From positions 1 to 64,000 of the forward strand of contig CAXXPO010000018.1 in NCBI GenBank assembly GCA_963665185.2: a stretch of 64,000 nucleotides of DNA. Reading direction: 5' to 3'. Each line of letters begins with the position of its first letter. The stretch's first letter is position 1. Both the position numbers and the translations under genes were made by a program. Origin of the DNA: G963665185 sp963665185. Its GTDB lineage: Bacteria > Desulfobacterota > Desulfovibrionia > Desulfovibrionales > Desulfovibrionaceae. This document shows positions 45,869 to 55,099 of the stretch, in pieces. The notes beneath the pieces are model-generated. The model saw only the letters and a program-made list of their open reading frames with translations, was not told the origin of the DNA and did no database searches.

Positions 45869-46471
45869 TTACAATTCTTCAATCATCAACCTGACCGGTT
45901 TTCCCGTGGGGGCTTTGGCATTGGGATTGACCTTGAGGAGTTCCTGCCAGGCGCGGATGGCCTGGGATTTTTGGTTCAGGTCGTGCAGCAGCACAATGCC
46001 CTTGTTGAATCGGGCTGTTTCGTGACGGGGATCCACTGTGCTCGCCTTGTCAAAGCATTCCACTGCCTTGGTGGGCTGGCCGTTGCGGCGGTACATGACG
46101 CCCAGGTCGGTCCAGACGTTCGCGTCTTTGGGATTGAGTTCAAGAGCGCGGTTGTAGGCGCGGATGGCTTCAACATGGTTGCTGCTGTCAAAATACAGAT
46201 GACCGAGCGCGATCCATGCTTCCAGACTGTTCGGATTGCGGCTGGTTTCCATTTCAAGGTCGAGCTGGCGGCGCTGGTCGGCGGCGTTCATGCCCTGGGG
46301 CTGTTGTTGACCCTGGGAGGGTGTGGCCTGTGACATTGTTTCGGCGGATTGTCCGGGCAGGAAATAGCCTGCGGTCATGGCTCCGGTCATGAAACCGAGG
46401 AGAAGACAGAGTACGGCTATAAGATACGCGGTTTGTTTTGGCATGGTCGCCTGGGCATTGTCGTGGGGCAT
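45869..46471 (-). CDS. Membrane-anchored TPR protein
   Basis: The start MPHDNAQATMPKQTAYLIAV at 46471 follows GGGAGGAATT. One N-terminal membrane helix (AYLIAVLCLLLGFMTGAMTAGYFL) precedes a Gln/Pro-rich linker and three to four tetratricopeptide repeats (SLEAWIALGHLYFDSSNHVEAIRAYNRALELNPKD-type spacing, then NVWTDLGVMYRRNGQPTKAVECFDKA and HETARFNKGIVLLHDLNQKSQA). The 200-residue protein is anchored in the inner membrane with the TPRs outside. TPRs mediate protein binding; the partner is unknown. It resembles CcmH/NrfG-like TPR proteins, but no cytochrome-maturation gene is near. Confidence 0.8.
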   Translation of the reverse strand: MPHDNAQATMPKQTAYLIAVLCLLLGFMTGAMTAGYFLPGQSAETMSQATPSQGQQQPQGMNAADQRRQLDLEMETSRNPNSLEAWIALGHLYFDSSNHVEAIRAYNRALELNPKDANVWTDLGVMYRRNGQPTKAVECFDKASTVDPRHETARFNKGIVLLHDLNQKSQAIRAWQELLKVNPNAKAPTGKPVRLMIEEL

Positions 46472-46853
46472 AATTCCTCCCAAAAAAGTATGATTGCCGC
46501 CGTATACTGAGAAAGCAAATGGCACGCAAGCTCATTTGAATGATAAATTATGGGGCGAGTGTGTCGCAAGCCGGAGAAGTGGGCAAGGAAAAAAAGGCGG
46601 ACCGTTTGTTGGTTTGGTCAGGTTGATTACAAAGTACAATTTGACGGGCTGTTGACAAATGTTTGGGAGCAAAGCGCAAGAAAAAATCAAGGGCGGCGAG
46701 TTGTTCCTGATCCGCGAGATATTGATTTCTTTTTAGCAACGCAGCTATCGGGCCGTCAGTCAGCAGCCTGAAAAGCCCCTGCCGAGGCAGGGGCTTTTGT
46801 AGCTTTGGGGCCGCTTCGGCCTGTGACCCAAAGGCGTAAGAAAGGAGAAGTCG
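46472..46853. other. 382-base spacer with the ech terminator
   Basis: It lies between echF and the TPR gene, both on the minus strand. Apart from the terminator at 46771-46798 it holds the likely promoter and ribosome site of the TPR gene. No coding frame with a domain is seen. Confidence 0.6.
46771..46798. terminator. Rho-independent terminator of the ech operon
   Basis: AAAAGCCCCTGCC-GA-GGCAGGGGCTTTT is a perfect 13-bp stem with short loop and T runs on both strands. It lies about 55 bases after the echF stop codon. Confidence 0.92.
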
Positions 46854-47261
46854 CTAGTCTTCTTTTTCTTCTTTTACCGCGCCTTTTTTGGGGGCAGTAT
46901 TTGCAGCGGGTTTTTTCTTGGGTTTGGGCGGCTCGCCGTGCATCACGATTTGTTCGCGTTCCTGGGATACAGGACGCCAGGTCGTTTTCTGATGCAGGCA
47001 GTTGGTGGGGCAGGTGTCCACGCAAATGCCGCAGTAGATGCAGGCAAAGGGATCGCATTTCCACAGTCCTGTCTGCTTCTCCACAGTGATGCACTGCGAA
47101 GGGCACTTGCGGGCGCAGGTGCCGCAGAAGATGCATTGGTCGATCTCGTTGTACAGCTCACCCCTGACATCGGCAAACGGCTCCCGTACCTGAGTGGGGT
47201 ACATGCGGGTGGCGCTTTTGCGTGTCAGGTTTTTGATGACGTTGGGCGTCATGAACAGCAT
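46854..47261 (-). CDS. echF: Ech hydrogenase ferredoxin-like subunit EchF
   Basis: A 135-residue polyferredoxin with two [4Fe-4S] motifs, CIFCGTCARKCPSQC (C43, C46, C49, C53) and CIYCGICVDTCPTNC (C74, C77, C80, C84), homologous to NuoI. It carries electrons between ferredoxin and the small subunit. A C-terminal Lys/Pro/Ala/Glu tail of about 35 residues (from PPKPKKKPAAN) is not part of the cluster domain. The start at 47261 follows AAGGAGGACGCACC. Last gene of echABCDEF; 12 bases separate it from echE. Confidence 0.93.
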   Translation of the reverse strand: MLFMTPNVIKNLTRKSATRMYPTQVREPFADVRGELYNEIDQCIFCGTCARKCPSQCITVEKQTGLWKCDPFACIYCGICVDTCPTNCLHQKTTWRPVSQEREQIVMHGEPPKPKKKPAANTAPKKGAVKEEKED

Positions 47262-47273
47262 GGTGCGTCCTCC

Positions 47274-48350
47274 TTAGCGTTCGGTGCAGCTGATGCACGG
47301 ATCGATGGACAGGGCGATAACCGGCACATCGGCCAACTCGCATTCGGGCAGCATGGCCAGAAGGGGCGGAATGTTGGCAAATGTGGGGGTCCGGATACGC
47401 AGTCTGTCCAGGAATTTCGTGCCATTGGCCTTTACATAGTAGAGGCACTCGCCGCGGGGTTGTTCCACGCGCATTACGGTTTCGCCCTCGGGGCGCCCTT
47501 TGACCGCAGTGTTCAGTTCGCCTTTGGGCAGCATGCCGATGGCCTCGCGCACGATGTCCAGGGATTGCAGCGTCTCGCGGAAGCGGACCTTGCCACGGGC
47601 GTAGCAGTCCCCGTCGGGTTCGGTAATGGGTTCGAAGTCGATTTCATCGAACGCGCCGTAACCGAGCATGCGGATGTCATGGGCCACGCCGGATCCGCGC
47701 AGGGTGGGACCGGCTGCGCCAAGCTCATACGCCTGGGCGTATGTCAGGACGCCCACGCCCACGGTGCGTTTCTTTACAGTGTAGTCGTTAAGCAGGGTAT
47801 CCTGTAAACGCTTGATTTCTTCTTCGCACCATTCGATCTCCTGAAGAATCCAGTTGCATTGTTCCGGGCTGAGGTCGCGGCGTACGCCCCCGACCACGTT
47901 TACCGAAACAATGACGCGGTTGCCTGTGGTGGCTTCGTTGATGTCCATGATGCGTTCGCGGATTTTCCAGAACTGCATGAACAGGGATTCGAATCCAAAG
48001 GCGTCGGCGTACAGGCCCAGCCACAGCAGGTGGCTGTGGGCGCGGTGCAGTTCGCCCCAGATGGTGCGCAGGAACTTGGCCCGGCGTGGGATTTCAATGT
48101 CCATGATCTTTTCAAGGGCCTGGCAGTAGCACATGGCGTGGATCTTGGAACAGATGCCGCACACGCGTTCACAGACCTGGATCATCTGGTTGAAGTCACG
48201 GATTTCACAGAGTTTTTCAAGTCCCCGGTGAACGTAGCCGATCTGGGGAAGGGCTTCCTTCACTATTTCGTCCTCGACCACCAGCTTCAGATGGATAGGT
48301 TCTGGAAGAACCGGATGCTGGGGGCCGAAAGGAATGATTGTACGTGCCAT
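47274..48350 (-). CDS. echE: Ech hydrogenase large [NiFe] subunit EchE
   Basis: This 358-residue subunit, related to NuoD, has both nickel-ligand motifs: RVCGICSKIHA (C64, C67) and the C-terminal DPCISCTER (C352, C355). The chain ends at this last motif, with no extension for a maturation protease to remove. Conserved stretches include IGYVHRGLEKLCE, ELHRAHSHLLWLGLYADA and PTLRGSGVAHDIR. With EchC it oxidises H2 or reduces protons in exchange with ferredoxin, coupled to ion pumping by EchA/B. It follows echD by 24 bases. Confidence 0.96.
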   Translation of the reverse strand: MARTIIPFGPQHPVLPEPIHLKLVVEDEIVKEALPQIGYVHRGLEKLCEIRDFNQMIQVCERVCGICSKIHAMCYCQALEKIMDIEIPRRAKFLRTIWGELHRAHSHLLWLGLYADAFGFESLFMQFWKIRERIMDINEATTGNRVIVSVNVVGGVRRDLSPEQCNWILQEIEWCEEEIKRLQDTLLNDYTVKKRTVGVGVLTYAQAYELGAAGPTLRGSGVAHDIRMLGYGAFDEIDFEPITEPDGDCYARGKVRFRETLQSLDIVREAIGMLPKGELNTAVKGRPEGETVMRVEQPRGECLYYVKANGTKFLDRLRIRTPTFANIPPLLAMLPECELADVPVIALSIDPCISCTER

Positions 48351-48374
48351 ATCGTATCCTCGGTCAAGCCAGGC

Positions 48375-48746
48375 TTATTGTTTGGTTACGGTCGAATAGC
48401 TGACAAAGGGCAGATTGGTCACTTCCTGCTCAAGCAGGAGATGTCCGCCAAAGTCCAGGGCCAGCCCCTCGAACCAGAGACCGAACTGGTCCTGGATTTC
48501 GTTTTCTATGAGCAGTGCGGCAAAGTACACCGAGGAGATGCTGGGAACCTTGCTGTCGCTCTTGGAGCGCGAGACCTCGAGCTTGAGGTGGGTCAGGCGC
48601 ATATTGAGTTCCATATGATAATAGATGACGACCTTGTCGTCGTCCAGATTGACGGCACTCATGGTCACGAAGCGGTAGCCTTCGGACTTGAGCCTGACGA
48701 CTGCCGATACGACGTTGTCACTGGTGACCGTTTCAACGTGTTTCAC
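48375..48746 (-). CDS. echD: Ech hydrogenase subunit EchD (NuoC-like)
   Basis: A 123-residue soluble subunit, MKHVETVTSDNVVSAVVRLKSEGYRF, with TMSAVNLDDDKVVIYYHMELN and the NuoC/30-kDa-like motif FAALLIENEIQDQFGLWFEGLALDFGG near the C-terminus. In group 4 hydrogenases the EchD subunit is a scaffold of the peripheral arm. It lies in the fixed order between echC and echE. Confidence 0.88.
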   Translation of the reverse strand: MKHVETVTSDNVVSAVVRLKSEGYRFVTMSAVNLDDDKVVIYYHMELNMRLTHLKLEVSRSKSDSKVPSISSVYFAALLIENEIQDQFGLWFEGLALDFGGHLLLEQEVTNLPFVSYSTVTKQ

Positions 48747-48772
48747 GGTTATACCTGCTTTGTCCTATAGGG

Positions 48773-49220
48773 TTACATGTTTTCCTGGAGCTTCGCCAGC
48801 TTGCCCAGGCCTTCGACCACACCGTCGATGATGGCTTCGGGTTTTGCCGGGCATCCGGGAACGTACACGTCAACGGGAATGACCTTGTCGATGCCGCCGA
48901 CCACGTTGTAGGCTTCGCGGAAGATTCCGCCGGACAGCCCGCATGCGCCGATGGCGATGACCAGCTTTGGCTCGGGCATCTGGTCGTAGAGTTTTTTCAG
49001 GACGTGTTTGTTGCGCGGGTTGACTGTTCCGGTCACCAACAGCGCGTCGGCGTGCTTGGGGTTGCCCACGTTGACGATGCCGAAGCGTTCCACGTCATAC
49101 AATGGGGTCAGGCAGGCCAGGACTTCGATGTCGCAGCCGTTGCAGCTGCCGCAGTCGAAGTGCATGATCCACGGGGACTTGATCCGTGATTTTTTGATGA
49201 AGTCTTTTATCTTACTCATG
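48773..49220 (-). CDS. echC: Ech hydrogenase small subunit EchC (NuoB-like)
   Basis: A 148-residue subunit with the cysteines for the proximal [4Fe-4S] cluster: FDCGSCNGCDIEVLA (C23, C26, C29), IAIGACGLSGGIFRE and VYVPGCPAKPEAIIDG. It pairs with EchE. The start MSKIKDFIKKSRIKS at 49220 lies 4 bases after the echB stop; a longer frame to 49300 would overlap echB and lacks similarity, so it is rejected. Confidence 0.94.
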
Positions 49221-49224
49221 GTTT

Positions 49225-50076
49225 TCACCCCGCATACAGCCAGATAAGGTTCACGACGGACATGGTCAGACCGATTCCCCATACGTAGCCGAGCATCCAA
49301 CGCCAGGTCATGCGGGGCGTCACGTTGTCGATGAGGATTTCTGCAAAGTAGGTCACTGCCAGAAGGGTGACCATGCCGATGACGTTGGTGGACCAGAACA
49401 GTGCGCAGATGCCCAGGATGAGAACGGTCTCGTACCAGTGGGCGATTTCGATGATGGCCAGATGCGGACCGGAGAATTCGGTCAGCATGCCTTTGACCAG
49501 CTCCTGGTGTCCGTGGTGGGACGTGGAGAAGTCGAATGGGGATTTGCGCAGTTTGATGGTAAGGGCGTAGGACAGCACGATGTAGACCAGAGGAAGCTGC
49601 AGAAGCATGGGCTGCTGAAGGTCGAACACCGAGGAGACTTTGAAGCTTCCCGTTACCAGGAAGATGCCGATGAAGACCAGAATCAGCAGGGGTTCGTAGG
49701 TCAGCATCTGGATAAGTTCACGATGCGCACCGACCTGGCTGTACGGCGAGGGAGCGGAAAGCGCGCCCATAACCAGGAAGACGGCGCCAACGGCCTGGAC
49801 AAAGAAGATCAGCAGCAGGTCGGAACCCTGAAAGAACAGGATTACCGAAACGACGGCGCCTACAAGATAGGCGTAGGTACAGAAGACCTGCCAGCTGTTG
49901 ACGATCATGCGGCCTTTGCCGAACAGCTTGAAGACATCGTAGAAGGGCTGCAGAATGGGCGGGCCGAAGCGGGATTGCAGCCGGGCAGTGATGCGCCGGT
50001 CAACACCTGCGATGAGACCGCCTGCAATGGGGGCGGCGACCAACGCGACCAGAATCAGGAGTATATCTATGATCAC
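49225..50076 (-). CDS. echB: Ech hydrogenase membrane subunit EchB (NuoH-like)
   Basis: The 283-residue protein starts at GTG 50076, after GGAGGCGCACT, and has about eight membrane helices. The NuoH signatures are present: RRITARLQSRFGPPILQPFYDVFKLFGK, HRELIQMLTYEPLL and LRKSPFDFSTSHHGHQELVKGMLTEFSG, the loop that contacts the peripheral arm. It couples electron transfer to ion movement. Its start overlaps the echA stop by four bases (GTGA). Confidence 0.95.
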   Translation of the reverse strand: MIIDILLILVALVAAPIAGGLIAGVDRRITARLQSRFGPPILQPFYDVFKLFGKGRMIVNSWQVFCTYAYLVGAVVSVILFFQGSDLLLIFFVQAVGAVFLVMGALSAPSPYSQVGAHRELIQMLTYEPLLILVFIGIFLVTGSFKVSSVFDLQQPMLLQLPLVYIVLSYALTIKLRKSPFDFSTSHHGHQELVKGMLTEFSGPHLAIIEIAHWYETVLILGICALFWSTNVIGMVTLLAVTYFAEILIDNVTPRMTWRWMLGYVWGIGLTMSVVNLIWLYAG

Positions 50077-51974
50077 AGTGCGCCTCCAAGCATGAGCGCC
50101 AGAAGCAGGCCGGCGCTGAGGTTGACCCACAAGGTGAGTTTGTTCTCGCCGAAGAGGTTTTCAAGATAATAGTTGCTGGCGGCGATTTTCACCGGCTGGC
50201 CGATGGGGCCGATGAAGGCGGAGGAGTCCTCGGTCTGGATGCCGCACATGTACGGAGCTGTCTTTTCCTCGATGCGGGCCTTGGACATGGCCTTGTAAGC
50301 GTAGGCGAAGCCAAGTCCCAACAGCAGGAAAAGCGGGTATACGGCGAACGCGCCGAATTTGCTGTCCAACACGCCGAAGGTGACGTGGAAGGGCAGGTGC
50401 TTCAGCATGGGGCCGACCATGTTCGTGTAGATGACCGGAGCCAACAGGCTGAGAATCACAGCGCCGCCCGCCAACAGGGTCAACGGAATACCGATCAGCA
50501 TGGGGGTTTTTTCTTCCTGCGGTTGCGCCTTGAAGGGAGCATACATCAGGTTGCCGCCCCATCGTGTGTAGACCAGCACGGTCAGGGCACTTCCCAAAGC
50601 CAGAAGGACGATGACGAAGATGTTGTCGGCTGCGGCTTCAATGGCCATCCATTTGCCGAGCAGCACGCCAAAGGGAGGCAGCATCATGGTGATCAGGCCG
50701 ATGACAGTGATCTTGGCTGCTTTGGGCATGGTCACGGACAGTCCGCGCATATCTTCGATGTCTCGGCTGTGGATGCCCTGTTCAATGTAGCCCACGCACA
50801 GGAACAGGAGTCCCTTGGACACGGCGTGGAAAGCGATGAGCAGAATGGCAGCGGCAATGGCCAGAGGAGTGTTCAATCCGGCGCAGGCAATGATCAGCCC
50901 CAGGTTGGAGATGGTCGAGTAGGCCAGGATTTTTTTTGCATTGGACTGTCCGACGGCCAGGGCGACGCCGGCCAGAAAGGTGAACGCGCCGCAGATGGCC
51001 ACGGCGTCGCTCAGGAATGTTCCCTGAAAAGCGGGGGCAAAGCGCAGCACGATGAAGACACCGGCTTTGACCATGGTGCTGGAGTGCAGCAGGGCCGAGA
51101 CCGGAGTGGGTGCGACCATGGCGCCCAGCAGCCAGCTTTGGAAGGGGAACTGCGCGGCCTTGGTGAAACCCGCCAGGCAAAGCAGAGCCAGCGGAAGCAG
51201 CATGGCGCCGCCCAAGGGACCGAGCTTGATCATGGCCTGGATGTCCAAGGTATGCGCGGCCGTGTAGGCCCATACCATGGCCAGGACAAACGCTGCCCCA
51301 CCGGCGGCGTTGATGACAAGAGCGCGAGTGGCGTTCTTGATGGCAATTTCGGTCTGGTCGTGTCCGATCAGCATGAACGAGCAGAACGTGGTGATTTCAA
51401 AGAAGAAGTAAAAGTAGATGATGTCGTTGGCAAGGACCATGCCGTTCATGGCACCAAGGAACCCCACAAGATACAGGAAAAACTGAGGCTGCCTGGATTT
51501 CTCCAATTTGAGATGGTATTCGTGCGTCTGCATGTACGGAATCGCGTACAGGCAAATAAGCGAACCTACGATGGAGATGACAAGCACCATGACCATGGAA
51601 AGCTGGTCAGCGAAAAACGTCGGAAATTCGTGAGCGTGATCCACCATAAATAGTTCGAAAACGCTCAGGAGGACGATTTGGAAGACAGTGAACAACTGCA
51701 CCAGTCTGTTTTTGAGTTTGAAACCGAAAAACAGAATAAGGAAGAGCAAAAGGAAATCAAGAACCTGAATCAGCGGGCGTACGGAAATTCCGAACAATGA
51801 TCCCGGTGAGTAGGCAACCGAACCGTTTCCGTAGAATGCAATGGAGCTGACTGCCAAAACCGCACCCGTAGCCACTACAATAAGCGAGCGTATCGGACCG
51901 GGCTTGAAGAAATAACAACCAGCACCTGCAAGAAACGGCAACACGATGAGGAGGAAGAGAAGCGTGTCCAGCAT
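50073..51974 (-). CDS. echA: Ech hydrogenase antiporter-like membrane subunit EchA (NuoL-like)
   Basis: A 633-residue polytopic protein homologous to NuoL/MrpA-type subunits: MLDTLLFLLIVLPFLAGAGCYFF, the conserved HSSTMVKAGVFIVLRF, GFTKAAQFPFQSWLLGAMVAPTPVSALL and AHAVSKGLLFLCVGYIEQ-like segment. It carries the proton or sodium path. First gene of the operon; the start follows ACGGGGGCATT. A 766-base spacer lies upstream. Confidence 0.95.
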   Translation of the reverse strand: MLDTLLFLLIVLPFLAGAGCYFFKPGPIRSLIVVATGAVLAVSSIAFYGNGSVAYSPGSLFGISVRPLIQVLDFLLLFLILFFGFKLKNRLVQLFTVFQIVLLSVFELFMVDHAHEFPTFFADQLSMVMVLVISIVGSLICLYAIPYMQTHEYHLKLEKSRQPQFFLYLVGFLGAMNGMVLANDIIYFYFFFEITTFCSFMLIGHDQTEIAIKNATRALVINAAGGAAFVLAMVWAYTAAHTLDIQAMIKLGPLGGAMLLPLALLCLAGFTKAAQFPFQSWLLGAMVAPTPVSALLHSSTMVKAGVFIVLRFAPAFQGTFLSDAVAICGAFTFLAGVALAVGQSNAKKILAYSTISNLGLIIACAGLNTPLAIAAAILLIAFHAVSKGLLFLCVGYIEQGIHSRDIEDMRGLSVTMPKAAKITVIGLITMMLPPFGVLLGKWMAIEAAADNIFVIVLLALGSALTVLVYTRWGGNLMYAPFKAQPQEEKTPMLIGIPLTLLAGGAVILSLLAPVIYTNMVGPMLKHLPFHVTFGVLDSKFGAFAVYPLFLLLGLGFAYAYKAMSKARIEEKTAPYMCGIQTEDSSAFIGPIGQPVKIAASNYYLENLFGENKLTLWVNLSAGLLLALMLGGAL

Positions 51975-52740
51975 AATGCCCCCGTTTTAGGTTGATTAAC
52001 CGAGGCGTTGAGTTAAAATACTCCACGCAGACTCGTGACGCAGACGATCCGCGCCACAGCCTTAGACAAAGCGAGAGAATAAATGTGATTCGCTTGCGCG
52101 GGAGTGACAATCAGTTCTCCATCCCTTTCACCATCCCGCATTGTTGACGTGCTTGAAATGCACTGAAAAGTCAAGAGTGGAGCACAAATCCAGGCGTTGC
52201 AATCCATTTATGTAGTGTATTGGGTAGTGTATTGTGATGACAATGTTTTTATTAAAGAGTTGTGCTTTGTGTTACTATTTGTAAAATATTATGTTGTCAT
52301 GTGGCTGTATCTCTTCGCGGGTTTCGATTCCATGAATTTACATGATTTTTAACGTTCAATTGATGAAATTGTTATGCATCTTTTTTGATTGCAAGCGGCG
52401 GTCGCGGTAAATGGAGAAAAAACCCCAAGTCCCGGCAGTTGGCCGAATCTGAAAAAATCTTGCGCAACCACCCGCCACGCGATAAAAACTAGTGATATGT
52501 TCTTCCGGCACTCGACGTGTTATTTACCATCGGACGAGTGAGCTCGCTTGCGGAAGCAATGGAATAGGCCGTGACAGTTTTTCGGGGGGGTATCCTGAGC
52601 GGGGTGCATATGGGCGTATCCCGTGCATATCATTGGAAATGATCGGGTATTCCAAATCGTTGCGAAAGCTATATCACGTGCGCCATTGGAATTTGTCCAA
52701 CTGGGCGGACGTGCTACACACGAATCCAAGGAGGAATCTA
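51975..52740. other. 766-base divergent intergenic region between ech and the envelope cluster
   Basis: This is AT-rich in its middle (about 52200-52400) and should hold promoters for echA (minus) and the LPP20-like gene (plus). No perfect sigma-54 or CRP-type site was found; a half site TGTGATGACA lies near 52231. Short frames, such as one of 64 codons on the minus strand at 52013-52207, have no recognisable domain. A good ribosome site AAGGAGGAATCT ends it. Confidence 0.5.
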
Positions 52741-53624
52741 TGAACCGCCACGTATCGGCTGTTTGCATTGTGGTCGCTTTTCTGTTTTGGGGCGCGGGAG
52801 CAGCCATGGCCCAGCAGAGCAGCGATCCAGGAGCTTATGTTCAGCAGATGGCCAACGGAATGGTCGACTGGCAAAAAGGACTTGTCACTGCCGTGGGCGT
52901 GGGTGCGCCTCCCCCCAACGCCGTGAACATGGCCCAGGCCAGAGCCATGGCAGTACGCGCTGCCACGGTCGTGGCCCGGCGCAATCTGCTGGAAATCGTC
53001 AAAGGCGTTTCCATTGATTCCCAGACCACCGTGGAAAACTACATGGTCACAAGTGATTTGATCCGAACCCAGGTTCGTGGATTTTTGCAGAATTCGCAGA
53101 TATTGGATACCGCCTATATGTCCGATGGCTCGGTGGAAGTGACTGTGGGGATCTCCCTGCGGGGAGGTTTCGCGAATGTCATCACCCCTCCGACGGTTCC
53201 TTTCAAGCAGACTCCTGCTCCTGCGCCCGTGTCGACCCCAGCTCCCGAGCAGCCCAAGGCCGAAGTCCCGGCACAGCCTGTGGTCGTCTTCACCGGCATG
53301 TTGGTCGACGCGCGCGGTTTTTCCGCACGTCCGGCCATGAGTCCCAAGGTTTTGGATGAGAACGGCAACGAAGTCTACGGTTCGGCCCTTGTCAGCCGTG
53401 AATACGCTATTCAGCAGGGCATGGCCGGATATGCCAAGGACGAGTCGCTGGCCTCGCAGAATCCCCGTATTGCCGACCACCCTCTTGCAGTGAAGGCTGT
53501 GAATACCGAAGGAACCAACAAGACCAACTTGGTTATTTCCAATGAAGATGCGAACAAGATCCGAGAGTTGGTCGCATCCCAGAATTTTCTGGAAAAGTGC
53601 CGGGTCATGATTTTGCTGGATTAG
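52741..53624 (+). CDS. Exported LPP20-family-like protein
   Basis: The 294-residue precursor has a signal peptide (VCIVVAFLFWGAGAAMAQQ). An LPP20-like domain follows (MAQARAMAVRAATVVARRNLLEIVKGV, VTSDLIRTQVRGFLQNSQILD, DGSVEVTVGISLRGG), then a Pro/Ala-rich linker (TPAPAPVSTPAPEQPKAEV) and a second domain about residues 180-294 (VFTGMLVDARGFSARPAMSPKVLDENGNEVYG). LPP20 domains occur in outer-membrane proteins, some flagellum-associated, such as FlgP and FlgT. No lipobox here, so it is periplasmic. First of four exported proteins in a row. Confidence 0.75.
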
Positions 53625-53819
53625 TCGAACATACCAGGGATGCTGTCGGCCATGTTGATACAGCCGCCGACGGCGAACCGGGCAAGTACCGTGCAGGGCA
53701 GCGCTGTTGCATGGTCCTGAGGGGCGCCGAGGTGCGCGGGCCGGTGTTGCATATCCCGGCGACAGCATGGGCGCCCACTTCGAGCCGATCCAATATCGAT
53801 CCAATGGAGGACGAATCGA

Positions 53820-55013
53820 ATGAAATCGCTTTTACAGAAGACGGTAACCATAATGGCCATACTCTGCCTTGCGCTGTCCATGGCCTCCTGTGCCAAGAAG
53901 CCGCGCCAGGCCTCCGGTATAATGGACAGCCCAGAGCACCACTTCGAAGTCGGCCAGCGTGCTCTGGATGACGAAAACCTGGATGTTGCGGCCCGGGAAT
54001 TCCAGCTTGCATTGGAGCTTGATCCCAAGTTCGGTCCTGCCTTGGCGGGGAAAGGGCTGGTTTCCGTGCTTCAGGGCGGCGATGTGGATGACGGATTATC
54101 CCTGATCAAAAGCGGCCTGCGCAAGGCTGATGACACGCAGCAGAAATTGGCTGCCCTCACAGCGGAAATCCGTGTGTACACAGAGGCGTTCAAGCGAGGT
54201 GAAATGAGCCAGTACAAGGCTTTGAGCGAAGCCAAAAAGGCCTACCTTGCGGGTACCTCTGCGGACAAGGACAATCTGGCTCTGAGCTATTACATGGGGG
54301 AAGCCTATCTGCAGGCTCTGGATTTCGACGCGGCGGAGAAAATGTTTGCTGCGGTCAAGTACTCCCACCGCATGGAAAAGGCAGGCATCCGTTTTCGTGA
54401 AAAGACCGACGCCCGCTGGGAGTTGATGCAAAAGGCCAGGCGTGCCGCCCCCAACTCCGTTGTCGGCAAGAAGATCGTTCTGGTGGACGAGCTTTCCCGC
54501 GCCGACATGGCCGGACTGCTGGTGGAAGAGCTGAATGTGGCCCGTTTCTTTGGCCGCACCCAGAATCACGATGCCAGCACGTTCAAGGCTCCGGCCTCCA
54601 ATCAGATTGTGCACAAGGCGGACACCCGCCCTATGGATATCGCCAACCATCCGCTCAAGGCGGACATCGAACAGGTTCTCGAGTTCGGGGTGCAGGGGCT
54701 GCAACAGAATCCGGATGGATCGTTCACCCCGGATATGCCTTTGTCCAAAGCGGAGATCGCACTTATTTTCCAGGACGTCATTCTTCGGGCAACGGGTAAA
54801 GATATGTTGGCCACGGAGTTCATCGGCCAGAAAAGTCCATTCAAGGACGTGCGCAGTGACCAGCCGTATTTCAATGCGGTCATGGTCTGCACCACTCGCG
54901 GACTGCTGGAGGCGGACAAACGCTCCGGCCTGTTCCAGCCCGGGAATTCCGTACCCGGCGTGGACGCATTGCTGTACATCAAGGAACTCAAAGCCGAACT
55001 CAATCCTTTCTAG
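53820..55013 (+). CDS. Lipoprotein with TPR and SLH-like domains
   Basis: The 397-residue precursor has a lipobox (SMASCAKK, about residues 20-27). TPR-like helices follow (HHFEVGQRALDDENLDVAAREFQLALELDPKFG and LALSYYMGEAYLQALDFDAAEKMF). The C-terminal third, from about residue 255, resembles S-layer homology motifs: DIANHPLKADIEQVLEFGVQGLQQN, LSKAEIALIFQDVI and SPFKDVRSDQPYFNAVMVCTTRGLL. SLH domains bind cell-wall polymers, and here would tie an outer-membrane lipoprotein to the wall or to a surface assembly. Start preceded by GGAGGACGAATCGA. Neighbours are also exported. Confidence 0.75.
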   Translation: MKSLLQKTVTIMAILCLALSMASCAKKPRQASGIMDSPEHHFEVGQRALDDENLDVAAREFQLALELDPKFGPALAGKGLVSVLQGGDVDDGLSLIKSGLRKADDTQQKLAALTAEIRVYTEAFKRGEMSQYKALSEAKKAYLAGTSADKDNLALSYYMGEAYLQALDFDAAEKMFAAVKYSHRMEKAGIRFREKTDARWELMQKARRAAPNSVVGKKIVLVDELSRADMAGLLVEELNVARFFGRTQNHDASTFKAPASNQIVHKADTRPMDIANHPLKADIEQVLEFGVQGLQQNPDGSFTPDMPLSKAEIALIFQDVILRATGKDMLATEFIGQKSPFKDVRSDQPYFNAVMVCTTRGLLEADKRSGLFQPGNSVPGVDALLYIKELKAELNPF

Positions 55014-55099
55014 GAATGCGGTAACGACTCGAACCGGCGGGGGCGGGCCTCATCCGCTCCCGCTTTTTACATGGCCCCATAGAAACGGAACAATACGGA

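Noticed and set aside
52013..52207. 64-codon minus-strand frame upstream of echA
   Set aside because: No ribosome site, no domain, and it lies in the expected promoter region.
52225..52245. Possible CRP-type site (TGTGATGACA)
   Set aside because: Only one half matches; the other half lacks the TCACA arm, so it cannot be supported even though cyclases are present.
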